A stretch of DNA of 64,000 bases, from the NCBI RefSeq assembly GCF_014640155.1, contig NZ_BMGK01000006.1:62001-126000 (forward strand), read 5' to 3'. How positions within the stretch are numbered: the first letter of the stretch is position 1; each line of letters begins with the position of its first letter. Below, in pieces: positions 43,656 through 51,398 of the stretch. The position numbers were made by a program, and so were the translations under genes. The notes under the pieces are model-generated. The model had not been told where the DNA came from, did no database searches, and saw nothing but the letters and a program-made list of their open reading frames with translations. This stretch comes from Planktosalinus lacus. GTDB lineage: Bacteria > Bacteroidota > Bacteroidia > Flavobacteriales > Flavobacteriaceae.

Positions 43656-44947
43656 AAACACAATCCAAAGACATTCGTGTTGTGGTTACCGGGCTGGGAG
43701 TCGTTGCCCCCAACGCCATCGGTAAAGTTGCTTTTACCAATGCCATCCAAAAGGGAACATCAGGAATTCGTTTTATTGAAGAACTCAAAACACTCAACTT
43801 TTCCTGCCAGCTGGGAGGGATGCCACAGGTTTCAGAGGAACTCAAAAATAAGTATTTTACCGAACTGGAGCTCAAAAACTTCAACAGTGAAGGCATACTC
43901 TATGCTGTCATTGCTGGTATGGACGCCTGGAAAGACGCCGGCTTAAATGTTGAACACAATGCGGTAGATCATTCTTCGGGTACTGTGTTTGGTTCAGGTA
44001 ATTTGGGGGTGGCTAAGTTTCGTGAAAGTATTCATAAAATCGATACCGGCAATGTGAGGCGATTGGGAAGTACGTCTGTACAACAAACGATGAGCAGTGG
44101 GGCAAGTGCTTATTTAAGTGGTAAATTGGGATTAGGGAATATGGTAACCTCCAATTCTTCTGCTTGTACAACTGGTGCAGAAGCCATTATCTTGGCTTAT
44201 GAACGTATCGTGGCGGGCAAAGCATCACGAATGCTTGCAGGAAGCACCAGCGATGGTGGTCCTTATGTGTGGGGAGGTTTTGATGCTTTACGCATACTGC
44301 CTCACAATTTCAACGACCGTCCTAAAGAAGCCTCACAGCCTTTGAGCGCTACAGCTTCAGGTTTTGTTCCGGGTTGTGGTGCAGGTGCAATGGTGCTGGA
44401 AACCCTGGAGAGTGCCCTGAGTAGGAACGCCCCCATCTATGCAGAAATAGCCGGTGTGGCTCTCAATAGCGGTGGCCAGCAAAATGGAGGAAGTATGACC
44501 GCGCCCAATTCTATTGCGGTACAGGCGTGTATTAAAGAAGCCTTGATCGATGCCGGAATTACAGGAAAAGAAATCGATGCCATCAACGGGCACCTTACCG
44601 CGACGGCAAAAGACCCTGAGGAAGTACTGAACTGGAGTAAAGCGCTGGATCGAAGCGGAGCAGACTTTCCGTATATCAACTCACTCAAAGGAATGACGGG
44701 ACACTGTCTTAGTGCTTCGGGAAGCATTGAAGCGGTTGCAATCGTTCTTCAGTTAAAGGAAGGTTTTATATTCCCTAATATCAATTGTGAAAAAATACAT
44801 CCCGATATTCTAAACATTGTTGCTGCCGATCGCATTCCGCGTAAGCGTATAGAAAAAACACTCAAGTATGTTATGAAAGCAAGTTTTGGTTTTGGTGATG
44901 TGAATGCTTGTATTATCTTTAAACGAAAAAACAATGACACGAGATAA
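43652..44947 (+). CDS. FabF-like beta-ketoacyl-ACP synthase (PKS operon)
   Basis: This 431-residue protein runs from the ATG at 43652 (MKTQSKDIRVVVTGLGVV), which overlaps the dehydratase stop. The Cys-His-His triad is intact: C172 in NSSACTTGAEA, H314 in INGHLTATAKDPEE and H351 in GMTGHCLSASGS. The usual HGTxT is HLTAT here, which marks a divergent clade. It should elongate ACP-bound acyl chains with malonyl-ACP. It overlaps the ACP start by 14 bases. Confidence 0.9.
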   Translation: MKTQSKDIRVVVTGLGVVAPNAIGKVAFTNAIQKGTSGIRFIEELKTLNFSCQLGGMPQVSEELKNKYFTELELKNFNSEGILYAVIAGMDAWKDAGLNVEHNAVDHSSGTVFGSGNLGVAKFRESIHKIDTGNVRRLGSTSVQQTMSSGASAYLSGKLGLGNMVTSNSSACTTGAEAIILAYERIVAGKASRMLAGSTSDGGPYVWGGFDALRILPHNFNDRPKEASQPLSATASGFVPGCGAGAMVLETLESALSRNAPIYAEIAGVALNSGGQQNGGSMTAPNSIAVQACIKEALIDAGITGKEIDAINGHLTATAKDPEEVLNWSKALDRSGADFPYINSLKGMTGHCLSASGSIEAVAIVLQLKEGFIFPNINCEKIHPDILNIVAADRIPRKRIEKTLKYVMKASFGFGDVNACIIFKRKNNDTR

Positions 44948-45182
44948 CATATATCAAACCCTGGAAACCATTATTTCAGAATACCTTCCGGAAGATGTTT
45001 CTAAAGAATCTATCACCTTGCAAAGTAATTTAACAAACGAACTGAACATCAATTCCTCTCATCTGGTGGATATCGTGCTCGACGTGGAGGATGCTTTTAA
45101 AATTGCATTGACCAATGATGATATGGAAACCATGCAGACGGTGGGCGATGTAATTCAAATTATTGAACAGAAAACTACTTAA
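44934..45182 (+). CDS. Acyl carrier protein (PKS operon)
   Basis: This 82-residue protein has the four-helix ACP pattern. The phosphopantetheine serine aligns as S41 in LNINSSHLVDIVLDVEDAF, where most ACPs have DSL. The aspartate before the serine is asparagine here, so this is an atypical ACP that may need a matching transferase. The start at 44934 lies inside the ketosynthase gene (14-base overlap). It is the last gene of the operon and is convergent with the ArsC-like gene 4 bases further on. Confidence 0.88.
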   Translation: MTRDNIYQTLETIISEYLPEDVSKESITLQSNLTNELNINSSHLVDIVLDVEDAFKIALTNDDMETMQTVGDVIQIIEQKTT

Positions 45183-45186
45183 TAAA

Positions 45187-45606
45187 TCAGTTTCTGGATT
45201 CATTGGCCGTATCCGGTTTGGTGAGTTTTAAAACATCAGTCATCATTTTGACATAAACAGCTTTCTTGCCACGGCTTGCAATGGGATATACCAGTAACTC
45301 AGGATTGTTTTGAAGCAACTTGATGGCATCTTCTGTTCCAAGAGAAGTGCTGCCCTCATATTTTTCTTTAAAAACAGGGTGTTCCTTAGCGAGTAACTCA
45401 TAGACAGAACAATCAAGCATTTCTGCCAGTTCAACCCATTGGGTACCGGTTAATTTAGTTTTCTTAATATTGACCGCATTTAACTTGGCGTCAGACGATT
45501 CTGCATAGGCGAGGGCTTCTTTGGAAAGTTTATGCTCAGGGTAGTAATAAAAATTTAGTTGATTAGTATGTTCTGAAAGTACACCCATATCTTCATTATT
45601 TTTCAT
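45187..45606 (-). CDS. ArsC/Spx-like thioredoxin-fold protein lacking the catalytic cysteine
   Basis: The pattern of this 139-residue protein is LNFYYYPEHKLSKEALAYAES, then LAKEHPVFKEKYEG and LLQNNPELLVYPIA. It resembles the ArsC/Spx/YffB fold. The N-terminal cysteine used by arsenate reductases is missing and there is only one cysteine elsewhere (MLDCSVY), so it is unlikely to reduce arsenate. A regulatory or structural role is possible. It is convergent with the polyketide operon and divergent from the LapA-like gene. Confidence 0.7.
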   Translation of the reverse strand: MKNNEDMGVLSEHTNQLNFYYYPEHKLSKEALAYAESSDAKLNAVNIKKTKLTGTQWVELAEMLDCSVYELLAKEHPVFKEKYEGSTSLGTEDAIKLLQNNPELLVYPIASRGKKAVYVKMMTDVLKLTKPDTANESRN

Positions 45607-45625
45607 TGTTAGTTGTTTTTTAAGA

Positions 45626-45658
45626 TTGACACTATTATACTAAATTTTAGTATCTTTA
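45626..45658 (+). promoter_or_regulatory. Candidate promoter for the LapA-like gene
   Basis: TTG at 45626-45628 and TATCTTTA at 45651-45658 lie 22 bases apart, close to the Bacteroidetes TTG/TAnnTTTG pattern with one mismatch in the final base. The gene at 45729 follows about 70 bases later. The overlapping tactaaattttagta sequence is an imperfect palindrome. Confidence 0.35.
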
Positions 45659-45728
45659 TGAAGCAGTTTAACAACTAATTAAACATTTAAGCCATTACTT
45701 TAAATGATTTGAATAAAAATCCTATTCT

Positions 45729-45971
45729 ATGCGAATACTTAAAAAAACCATCTTGTTTTTATTTCTTCTAGTGGTCGTGATTTTTGCTATACAAAATAGC
45801 CAGACCACTAATATTGAATTCTTTAACTGGGGAATGACCCTGCCGGTTTCTATTGTAGTGATCCTGATTTACCTGCTGGGGATGACCACTGGTGGATTAT
45901 TGTCATCGGTAATTAGAAAGTTAATGACAAATGAGGACCCTAAAGCGGTGAACGATTCTAAAATAGAGTAG
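45729..45971 (+). CDS. LapA-domain (DUF1049) small membrane protein
   Basis: This 80-residue protein has two hydrophobic segments (TILFLFLLVVVIFAIQNS and VSIVVILIYLLGMTTGGLL) separated by NIEFFNWGMTLP. This is the LapA/YciS pattern, in which the N-terminal IQNSQ and the central FF/W motif recur. In Escherichia coli LapA works with LapB to control lipopolysaccharide synthesis. No LapB-like gene is adjacent here, so that role is only a family-level guess. Confidence 0.8.
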   Translation: MRILKKTILFLFLLVVVIFAIQNSQTTNIEFFNWGMTLPVSIVVILIYLLGMTTGGLLSSVIRKLMTNEDPKAVNDSKIE

Positions 45972-46033
45972 TACACCCCGTTTTATGAGTCATTAAACCC
46001 CGCCTGTGTGAAAAGCCGGCTAGAATGCAGTGT

Positions 46034-46633
46034 TTATTTCTGCAATTCTTCAAGCAGGGCTTCAGCAGTTTCTATTTCAGGATACAAATTACCACCCAGC
46101 ATAACAATCATTTTATCAGTTGTTTCAAGGTTGGGCACATAAGGCGCAAGTTGTGTCTTGATTGTTTCGTTTTCTGATAGAGTAATTGTTTTATAAATAA
46201 AAGGACTCTCGTCCAGTCCCGTGATAATGTCTTCACAATTTGAACAGTTATCAGGCTTGTATAAGGTGATTAATTTTGATGGTTTTATTTTGATGAGTTC
46301 AAACTGTTTAACGAGCGACCTGCGTGTTAGACTGTCACTTACCTCCATAGTATAGGTGTATTTAGGCTCCTGGTCTCTTTCAATCACGACACTGATCAGG
46401 TTTACTTTTGAGCGTCCGGGAACCCTGACTTTTCTGGGAACCCCTCTGCGTTGTCTAAAACCGGTTCCTTTTAAAGTGATGGCCACATCCAGGTCAGTAA
46501 GGGTATTGTTTGAAGCATAAATAAGCAAACGGTTTTTAACTTGTTCATCTTCAATGGTAATTCGTTTGTCTTGAGCATAAAATACTGTACAATACAGTAT
46601 TGAGAGAAGCGTAAGGAGAAGTTTAAATTTCAT
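46034..46633 (-). CDS. Exported protein with thioredoxin-like CxxC segment
   Basis: This 199-residue protein has a signal peptide ending near VFYAQ. The N-terminal half is a beta-rich domain (RLLIYASNNTLTDLDVAITL). In the C-terminal half KLITLYKPDNCSNCEDIITGL has a CSNC motif at about residue 129, in the position expected for glutaredoxin/thioredoxin-like proteins, followed by MIVMLGGNLYPE. It is likely a periplasmic redox or structural protein. The function is unknown. Confidence 0.72.
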   Translation of the reverse strand: MKFKLLLTLLSILYCTVFYAQDKRITIEDEQVKNRLLIYASNNTLTDLDVAITLKGTGFRQRRGVPRKVRVPGRSKVNLISVVIERDQEPKYTYTMEVSDSLTRRSLVKQFELIKIKPSKLITLYKPDNCSNCEDIITGLDESPFIYKTITLSENETIKTQLAPYVPNLETTDKMIVMLGGNLYPEIETAEALLEELQK

Positions 46634-46763
46634 TGGGTTTTTAGTTTTTTCAAATATAAAATATAGACTTAGAATTCACTCACTTTATTCAGTAAAAATT
46701 TATTGTCTGAATTCAAAAACCTTTATTGGATTCATAATTATAGATGAAATAATAGTTAAGTTA

Positions 46764-46783
46764 TTACAAATTTTGTAACTTTA
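46764..46783 (+). promoter_or_regulatory. Palindrome overlapping the promoter of the universal stress protein gene
   Basis: TTACAAA-T-TTTGTAA at 46764-46778 is a perfect odd palindrome. It overlaps a TAACTTTA sequence (46776-46783) close to the Bacteroidetes -7 element, about 25 bases before the gene. It could be an operator for a dimeric regulator. Confidence 0.35.
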
Positions 46784-46807
46784 TGTAATCATTAAAACAT
46801 TCTGAAA

Positions 46808-47266
46808 ATGCAAAAAGTACTCATCGCCATCGACTACAATCCTGTATCTGAAAAAGTTGCAAAACAAGGCTATCAATTAGCCAAAAAGCTCAACTGCGAA
46901 GTGTGTTTAATACACGTGGTAACAGACGAGTCTTATTATGAAATGAGTTACTCTGAGTTTATGGGGTATGTGCCTGTAAAAGATGATATAGAGAAAATAA
47001 TGAAAGCAGACGAGTTGCATAAAGTGGGTATCGAACTCCTGAGATCTGCGACTGAATTTCTCAAAGATCCCAATGTGCAAACCCACGTAGCCGAAGGGGA
47101 TACCGCCAAAGCAATTCTTAAATATGCTGATGAATGGCAGGCAGATCTCATAGTGATGGGAACTCACAGCCACAACTCGCTGGAAAAAATCTTTTTAGGA
47201 ACCGTGGCTTCCAAGATTATTGAAGAAACCAACATACCCGTGCATTTAATTCCTGTGAAACGCTAA
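46808..47266 (+). CDS. Universal stress protein (UspA family)
   Basis: This 152-residue protein starts QKVLIAIDYNPVSEKVAKQGYQLA and ends with the nucleotide-binding GTHSHNSLEKIFLGTVASKII followed by NIPVHLIP. The glycine loop is less perfect than GxxG-type ATP-binding Usps (H replaces the second G), so ATP binding is uncertain. The central part YYEMSYSEFMGYVPV is characteristic of Bacteroidetes members. A palindrome overlaps the probable promoter. The TPR regulator gene begins 29 bases after it. Confidence 0.9.
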   Translation: MQKVLIAIDYNPVSEKVAKQGYQLAKKLNCEVCLIHVVTDESYYEMSYSEFMGYVPVKDDIEKIMKADELHKVGIELLRSATEFLKDPNVQTHVAEGDTAKAILKYADEWQADLIVMGTHSHNSLEKIFLGTVASKIIEETNIPVHLIPVKR

Positions 47267-47295
47267 TTGAAACCAATTATATACACTCATTCTTT

Positions 47296-48978
47296 TTGAA
47301 GCGGTTAGTTGCCTATACGTGTCTTTTCTTCACTTTGGCCGGTATGGCTCAAGCTAAATATACGAGTGAACAAGCATTTAAACTTCAACAACAACTTATC
47401 GACACCGCCGATTATTATAAATACAGTCCGCAGTTAAACAAATTTATTACTTATTCTTTTCGGGCCATTGAATTGATGCCTCAAATTGAAGGCAAACACT
47501 ACCACAAACTGAGGTTTTATGCCCGGTTTACTTATAGGTTGCATCAATTGGGTTTGATTAAAGAATCCATCAGACAGTCAAATATTTTCATCGATTACTA
47601 TGAGCGTTACCAGAGTGAAATACAACTAACACCCGATGATGAAATCTCTTTATTTCAGTATGCCGCATTCAACTACAGTATCTTAGCCCAAAACTATACC
47701 TTTATAGATCAGCAGGAGAGCGCTGCTTTTATCTATAAAAAAGCCATTGCATTTACTTCCAACAGGCAATCGCGTTACTATGTTTCTGCATTGAATAATT
47801 ACGGGCTGTATTTTTATTACGAAAAAAAAGAACTGGACTCCGCGCTTCATTACTTTGAAGATGCCAGGGCCATAGCAGAGGAAAACTTTAGTGATGTGCA
47901 CATCTATGGAAGTGTGATTGATAACATTGCCGATTTGTATTTAGAAACCGGCAGAATAGAAGAAGCCAACAGCTTGTACCGTCAAAACTTTGACTTTTAC
48001 AAAGTAGTCCCCTATGAGGAAAACGAATTTTATCCCATTGATTATGGACGTATTATGAGTTCCGGGAGGCAATATATCAATACTTCACTGCAATTAAACA
48101 ATATAGAGGCCGCAACACAAACGCTCACTGAAATGCAAAGCTATATAGACGAACAAAGCGAAGCCCAGTGGCGGTTAGACTATCTCATAGCAAAAGTAGA
48201 AGTAGAACAGGCAGGCGGCGAGTATCAGCAAGCCAATCAAACCCTACAGGAAATCAGTTTAATGAAAGACAGCATTGCCCAACAGGAATACAACTCCATT
48301 ACAGAACTGCAAAATACCTTAAATGAAATCGTACTCGATCGCATTCAAGAAAGCCTTGCGTATGAAAAAGAAGAACAACAGGAGGAAATAAGAAAACAAC
48401 GCCTGCGCTTTTGGATTGTAGTATTGATACTGACATTATCCATATTCATCTTGTTTTACCTCTACCAACAGCGAAAACAATCTCTTTTAATAGCTGATGA
48501 AAAAGCCAAAAACACCGCCCTCCGAAACAAGCAGCTCAACTATGAAGTAGAAGCCAAGAAGCGTGACCTTACCGACTTTGCCATCAACCTTTCCCAAAGT
48601 CACGAGTGGGCCAAAGACCTGTATGAACAAATTCAGTCTATCAAAGAAACACGGGGCAGGGCCCGAAAGAAACAATTTGAAGAACTGGAAGCAGAAATAA
48701 AAAACAAAGTGGTTTTTGATAAAGAAACCGAAACTTTTTACAACAAACTGGATTCCCTGAGTGCCGCGTTCTACAAAAAACTTCAGGAAACATATCCCAA
48801 ACTCTCTAAAAATGACATCCGGTTGTGCTCATTGATTCGTCTTAAAATTGACAGTCAGGAGATCGCAACGCTTCAAAACATTACAATTGCTTCCCTAAAT
48901 ACAGCCCGGTATCGCATCAGAAAGAAGCTAAAGCTGTCAGAAAACACTGATTTAGATACATTTATTCAAAGTTTATAG
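47296..48978 (+). CDS. TPR-containing membrane regulator with C-terminal HTH
   Basis: This 560-residue protein has a signal peptide or first helix (LVAYTCLFFTLAGMAQA), then several TPR-like repeats (about residues 40-320). A membrane helix at about 375-393 (FWIVVLILTLSIFILFYLY) is followed by a coiled coil. The C-terminal LuxR-like DNA-binding domain contains LSKNDIRLCSLIRLKIDSQEIA and NTARYRIRKKLKL. The layout is that of Bacteroidetes sensors with periplasmic TPRs and cytosolic HTH. The start is TTG at 47296. It may be cotranscribed with the upstream universal stress gene. Confidence 0.85.
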   Translation: MKRLVAYTCLFFTLAGMAQAKYTSEQAFKLQQQLIDTADYYKYSPQLNKFITYSFRAIELMPQIEGKHYHKLRFYARFTYRLHQLGLIKESIRQSNIFIDYYERYQSEIQLTPDDEISLFQYAAFNYSILAQNYTFIDQQESAAFIYKKAIAFTSNRQSRYYVSALNNYGLYFYYEKKELDSALHYFEDARAIAEENFSDVHIYGSVIDNIADLYLETGRIEEANSLYRQNFDFYKVVPYEENEFYPIDYGRIMSSGRQYINTSLQLNNIEAATQTLTEMQSYIDEQSEAQWRLDYLIAKVEVEQAGGEYQQANQTLQEISLMKDSIAQQEYNSITELQNTLNEIVLDRIQESLAYEKEEQQEEIRKQRLRFWIVVLILTLSIFILFYLYQQRKQSLLIADEKAKNTALRNKQLNYEVEAKKRDLTDFAINLSQSHEWAKDLYEQIQSIKETRGRARKKQFEELEAEIKNKVVFDKETETFYNKLDSLSAAFYKKLQETYPKLSKNDIRLCSLIRLKIDSQEIATLQNITIASLNTARYRIRKKLKLSENTDLDTFIQSL

Positions 48979-49182
48979 TCCTGTTTAAGTTCCTTTATTG
49001 ATAGGGTTTTAAATAAGCCTTTAACTTGGCTGTCTATTATTTGTCTATTGCTTAAATGTGGTTCCTGCCTGTTTTTCTTTTTACATTAGTGCAACGATAA
49101 ATCACAGACAATCTGTTTATTACAAAACAGTTGCTGTGTATTAAAATCAGAACTTATTTAATAATCAAACACCAATTTAATT

Positions 49183-49716
49183 ATGAAAACTTTTGTACTT
49201 GGAATCGCATTTTTGGGGATGAGCTGCTTCCTGAACGCACAAAACGACATTGCTTATGTAGATGTAAATGAAACATCTTTTAAGTCAGCTACAGCAAAGA
49301 CCGCAGCTTTAAAGAACCCTGGTTACTTTGAAGCTATTGAAGTAAACCTCGTGCCTGAGCGCGTGAAGGCCTTTCAGGCTGTTGTAGCCAACTATGACAT
49401 CAAACAGGCTCCTGTCTATTTAGAAGCCCGTAAAAGCACTTATGACGTTGTGTTTACAGAAGGCTTAAACAGTATTAAAGCAGTGTATGACCATAATGGA
49501 AACATCATTCGCTGTGATGAAAAGTTTGAGGAAGTAAGAGTACCTTATTTCTTAAGCAAAGAAATCACCAAGATGTATCCCGGTTGGGGCTATCAAGCAG
49601 TGCAGTGCACCATTAGCTACAACAAAGACGAAGCGCCTAAAGTAAACTATAAAGTAGTTCTTAAAAACGGCTCTAAAAAGAAAACCATATCGATTGATGC
49701 GAATGAATTAATCTAG
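49183..49716 (+). CDS. Exported protein of unknown function, PepSY-like
   Basis: This 177-residue protein has a signal peptide (MKTFVLGIAFLGMSCFLNAQ). The mature part has repeated beta-alpha-beta character (YDVVFTEGLNSIKAVYDHNGNIIRCDEKFEEV and VQCTISYNKDEAPKVNYKVVLKNG), which resembles PepSY-like beta-lactamase-inhibitor folds. The assignment is tentative. It stands alone and is followed by a hairpin terminator at 49763-49790. Confidence 0.65.
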   Translation: MKTFVLGIAFLGMSCFLNAQNDIAYVDVNETSFKSATAKTAALKNPGYFEAIEVNLVPERVKAFQAVVANYDIKQAPVYLEARKSTYDVVFTEGLNSIKAVYDHNGNIIRCDEKFEEVRVPYFLSKEITKMYPGWGYQAVQCTISYNKDEAPKVNYKVVLKNGSKKKTISIDANELI

Positions 49717-49762
49717 TCGCGTCAATAATTCCCCCGTATGTTTTTAATTAGCAACCTAATGT

Positions 49763-49790
49763 AGGCGACTCTTTGTCGTCTGCATTTTTA
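49763..49790 (+). terminator. Probable terminator after the PepSY-like gene
   Basis: A 7-base stem with one G-T pair (49763-49769 with 49775-49781), a 5-base loop and a T-rich run follow the gene at 49183-49716 by about 46 bases. Confidence 0.5.
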
Positions 49791-49809
49791 TATGCATATC
49801 TCAAGCAGA

Positions 49810-50276
49810 GCACAAAGAGCCACAGAGAACTTTAAGCTCAATTAGACAAATCCTTCATTTTCTAGCTGCAACCTAAAATCATACTGCAAGTCTTCATGCA
49901 GGTTTCTTACTTTGTATAAAGCAGAGTCTTTGTGCACCTCTGCGGAAACTCTGTGTAGCTCTGTGGTATAGCTATACCACAAAGTTGCTCAAAGAAGCAC
50001 AAAGGGCCGCAGAAAACTTTAAACTCAATTAGACAAATCCTTCCTCTTCCATTTGCAACCTAAAATCATACTGCATGTCTTCAGGCAGGTTTCTTACTTT
50101 GTATAAAGCAGAGTCTTTGTGCACCTCTGCGGAAACTCTGTGTAGCTCTGCGGTATAGCTATACCACAAAGTTGCTCAAAGAAGCACAAAGGGCCACAGA
50201 GAACTTTAACCTCAATTAGACAAGTCCTTCATTTTCTAGTTGCAACCTAAAATCATACTGTAAGTCTTCGTGCAGG
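49810..50276. repeat. 187-bp tandem repeat, about 2.5 copies, carrying the 3' end of the helical-protein gene
   Basis: Unit starts fall at 49810, 49997 and 50184, exactly 187 bases apart. Units 1 and 2 are full. Unit 3 runs into the coding end of the gene at 50216-50695 and ends near 50276. On the reverse strand each unit encodes a version of the same C-terminal tail: LHEDLQYDFRLQLENEG in unit 1 and LPEDMQYDFRLQMEEEG in unit 2. Each tail ends with a stop, and the spacer of each full unit carries tatagctata within an 18-base palindrome (perfect in unit 1, one mismatch in unit 2). The units differ by substitutions that keep the frame. The 499 bases between genes contain nothing else I can assign except the terminator at 49763. 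Confidence 0.92.
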
Positions 50277-50695
50277 CTGTCTATCTTTTTATGAACCAAT
50301 GCCAGCTGGCGTTCCAGTATGTTTTGCAGGGTTTTGTCTCGCTTGATGGAGGGAGTCATGTTTTTTAACTGCACACAAAAGTAGAGCAGGAGCTCTACCT
50401 CAGTTTCTTTCTTTAAAGAGTAGCGAATGAACTTTTTGACACTTTTCAATATCTTACGGATGCTCTTGCGCATCCAGTAGTAGTTTTTGGTGTTGATAGC
50501 TTCCAGCTGTGTGTCGATCTCTTGTTTTACACTTGCGATATACCCGCTTTCATCCTGCGACTCAAACAACAGGTAGGTGAGGAGCTCTTTGTTTTCCTTT
50601 TTAAACCTGGCCAAACGCAGGCAGATTTCCATTAACTCGTCAGTGGAGCGGTAATGCAGTTCTTTCTTGAGTTGGCTTACAGTGGCTGTTTTCAT
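50216..50695 (-). CDS. Helical cytosolic protein of unknown function
   Basis: This 159-residue, strongly helical, charged protein (KTATVSQLKKELHYRSTDELM, LARFKKENKELLTYLLFE, YWMRKSIRKILKSVKKFIRYS) has no signal peptide and no catalytic motif. Its last codons (VHKKIDSLHEDLQYDFRLQ) are repeated twice more downstream in the 187-bp tandem array, as variant tails. I do not recognise a named family. It may be a small helical-bundle protein. It lies 27 bases after the DUF4174 gene on the same strand. Confidence 0.75.
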   Translation of the reverse strand: MKTATVSQLKKELHYRSTDELMEICLRLARFKKENKELLTYLLFESQDESGYIASVKQEIDTQLEAINTKNYYWMRKSIRKILKSVKKFIRYSLKKETEVELLLYFCVQLKNMTPSIKRDKTLQNILERQLALVHKKIDSLHEDLQYDFRLQLENEGLV

Positions 50696-50722
50696 GCAAT
50701 GTGTGGGGTTTTTGTAAGTGGG

Positions 50723-51178
50723 CTATCCATCCTGTTTTTTTAGGTTTTGCTTCTTGCGCTTTAATTCTGTTTGTCGCATCGGCATCGTGTCAATGGTTAC
50801 AAAGAGTAACAGCGTGTCAACAACACTGGTCCACCGGTGTTTATGTTCACCGTTTAGGCCAATGAGCAGGTGTTCAAGGTCTGCATCTCGGTCTTTATAG
50901 GTTTGATACAATGCACCACCGGGGACCCAGGAAGCACCCTCAGTGTTCCATAGTTTGTATGCTTCAGGTGTTGCAAGGTAGACTAGGAGTTTGCGTTCTT
51001 GTATTCCTTCCTTTTTTGCTTCAAAGAGCTGCAGCTGTTGTTTGAATTCAGTCAGGGTACTGTCAGTAGTCATCACAATCAATACGCGGTCTTCCCATTG
51101 ATGGGACTTGATATCCTGAGCCAAAGCAGTAAAAGTGGTTGTCAATACAATCATTAAAAAGAGTAGAGAAGCTTTCAT
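50723..51178 (-). CDS. DUF4174-domain exported protein
   Basis: This 151-residue protein has a signal peptide ending near FTALAQ. The mature sequence HQWEDRVLIVMTTDSTLTEFKQQL and the later GLNGEHKHRWTS fit the DUF4174 pattern (a tryptophan near the N-terminus, a beta strand, and a final conserved GLDG-like turn). The fold is probably thioredoxin-like without the catalytic cysteines. The function is unknown. It precedes the helical-protein gene on the reverse strand. Confidence 0.8.
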   Translation of the reverse strand: MKASLLFLMIVLTTTFTALAQDIKSHQWEDRVLIVMTTDSTLTEFKQQLQLFEAKKEGIQERKLLVYLATPEAYKLWNTEGASWVPGGALYQTYKDRDADLEHLLIGLNGEHKHRWTSVVDTLLLFVTIDTMPMRQTELKRKKQNLKKQDG

Positions 51179-51398
51179 AGGAACAATGTATTAAAATAGT
51201 ACAACTTAGCAGCTTGCTAAGTTGTTAAATTCTAAAAATTCAAAAGTATTCTTCTCAAATATCGTTCCGTAAAACGCTTTAACAAAAAACATATAACAAT
51301 AAGCCATATTTGTCCTAAAGTTTTGATAATTAATAGGTTTGCTCTATCGTTTTAGTGAATTTAGATGGATATTTACTAAATAACCTCATCACCAATTT

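Noticed and set aside
39533-45182. Flexirubin/aryl polyene (dar/APE) pigment cluster
   Set aside because: The aryl polyene set (multiple ketosynthases, ketoreductase, tyrosine ammonia-lyase, acyltransferases) is absent, and a type III PKS and an enoyl reductase are present, which does not fit a polyene pigment.
49810-50276. Possible CRISPR-like array or tandem regulatory repeat
   Set aside because: The unit is 187 bases long, encodes protein tails in frame and has no short-spacer pattern, so it is not CRISPR.
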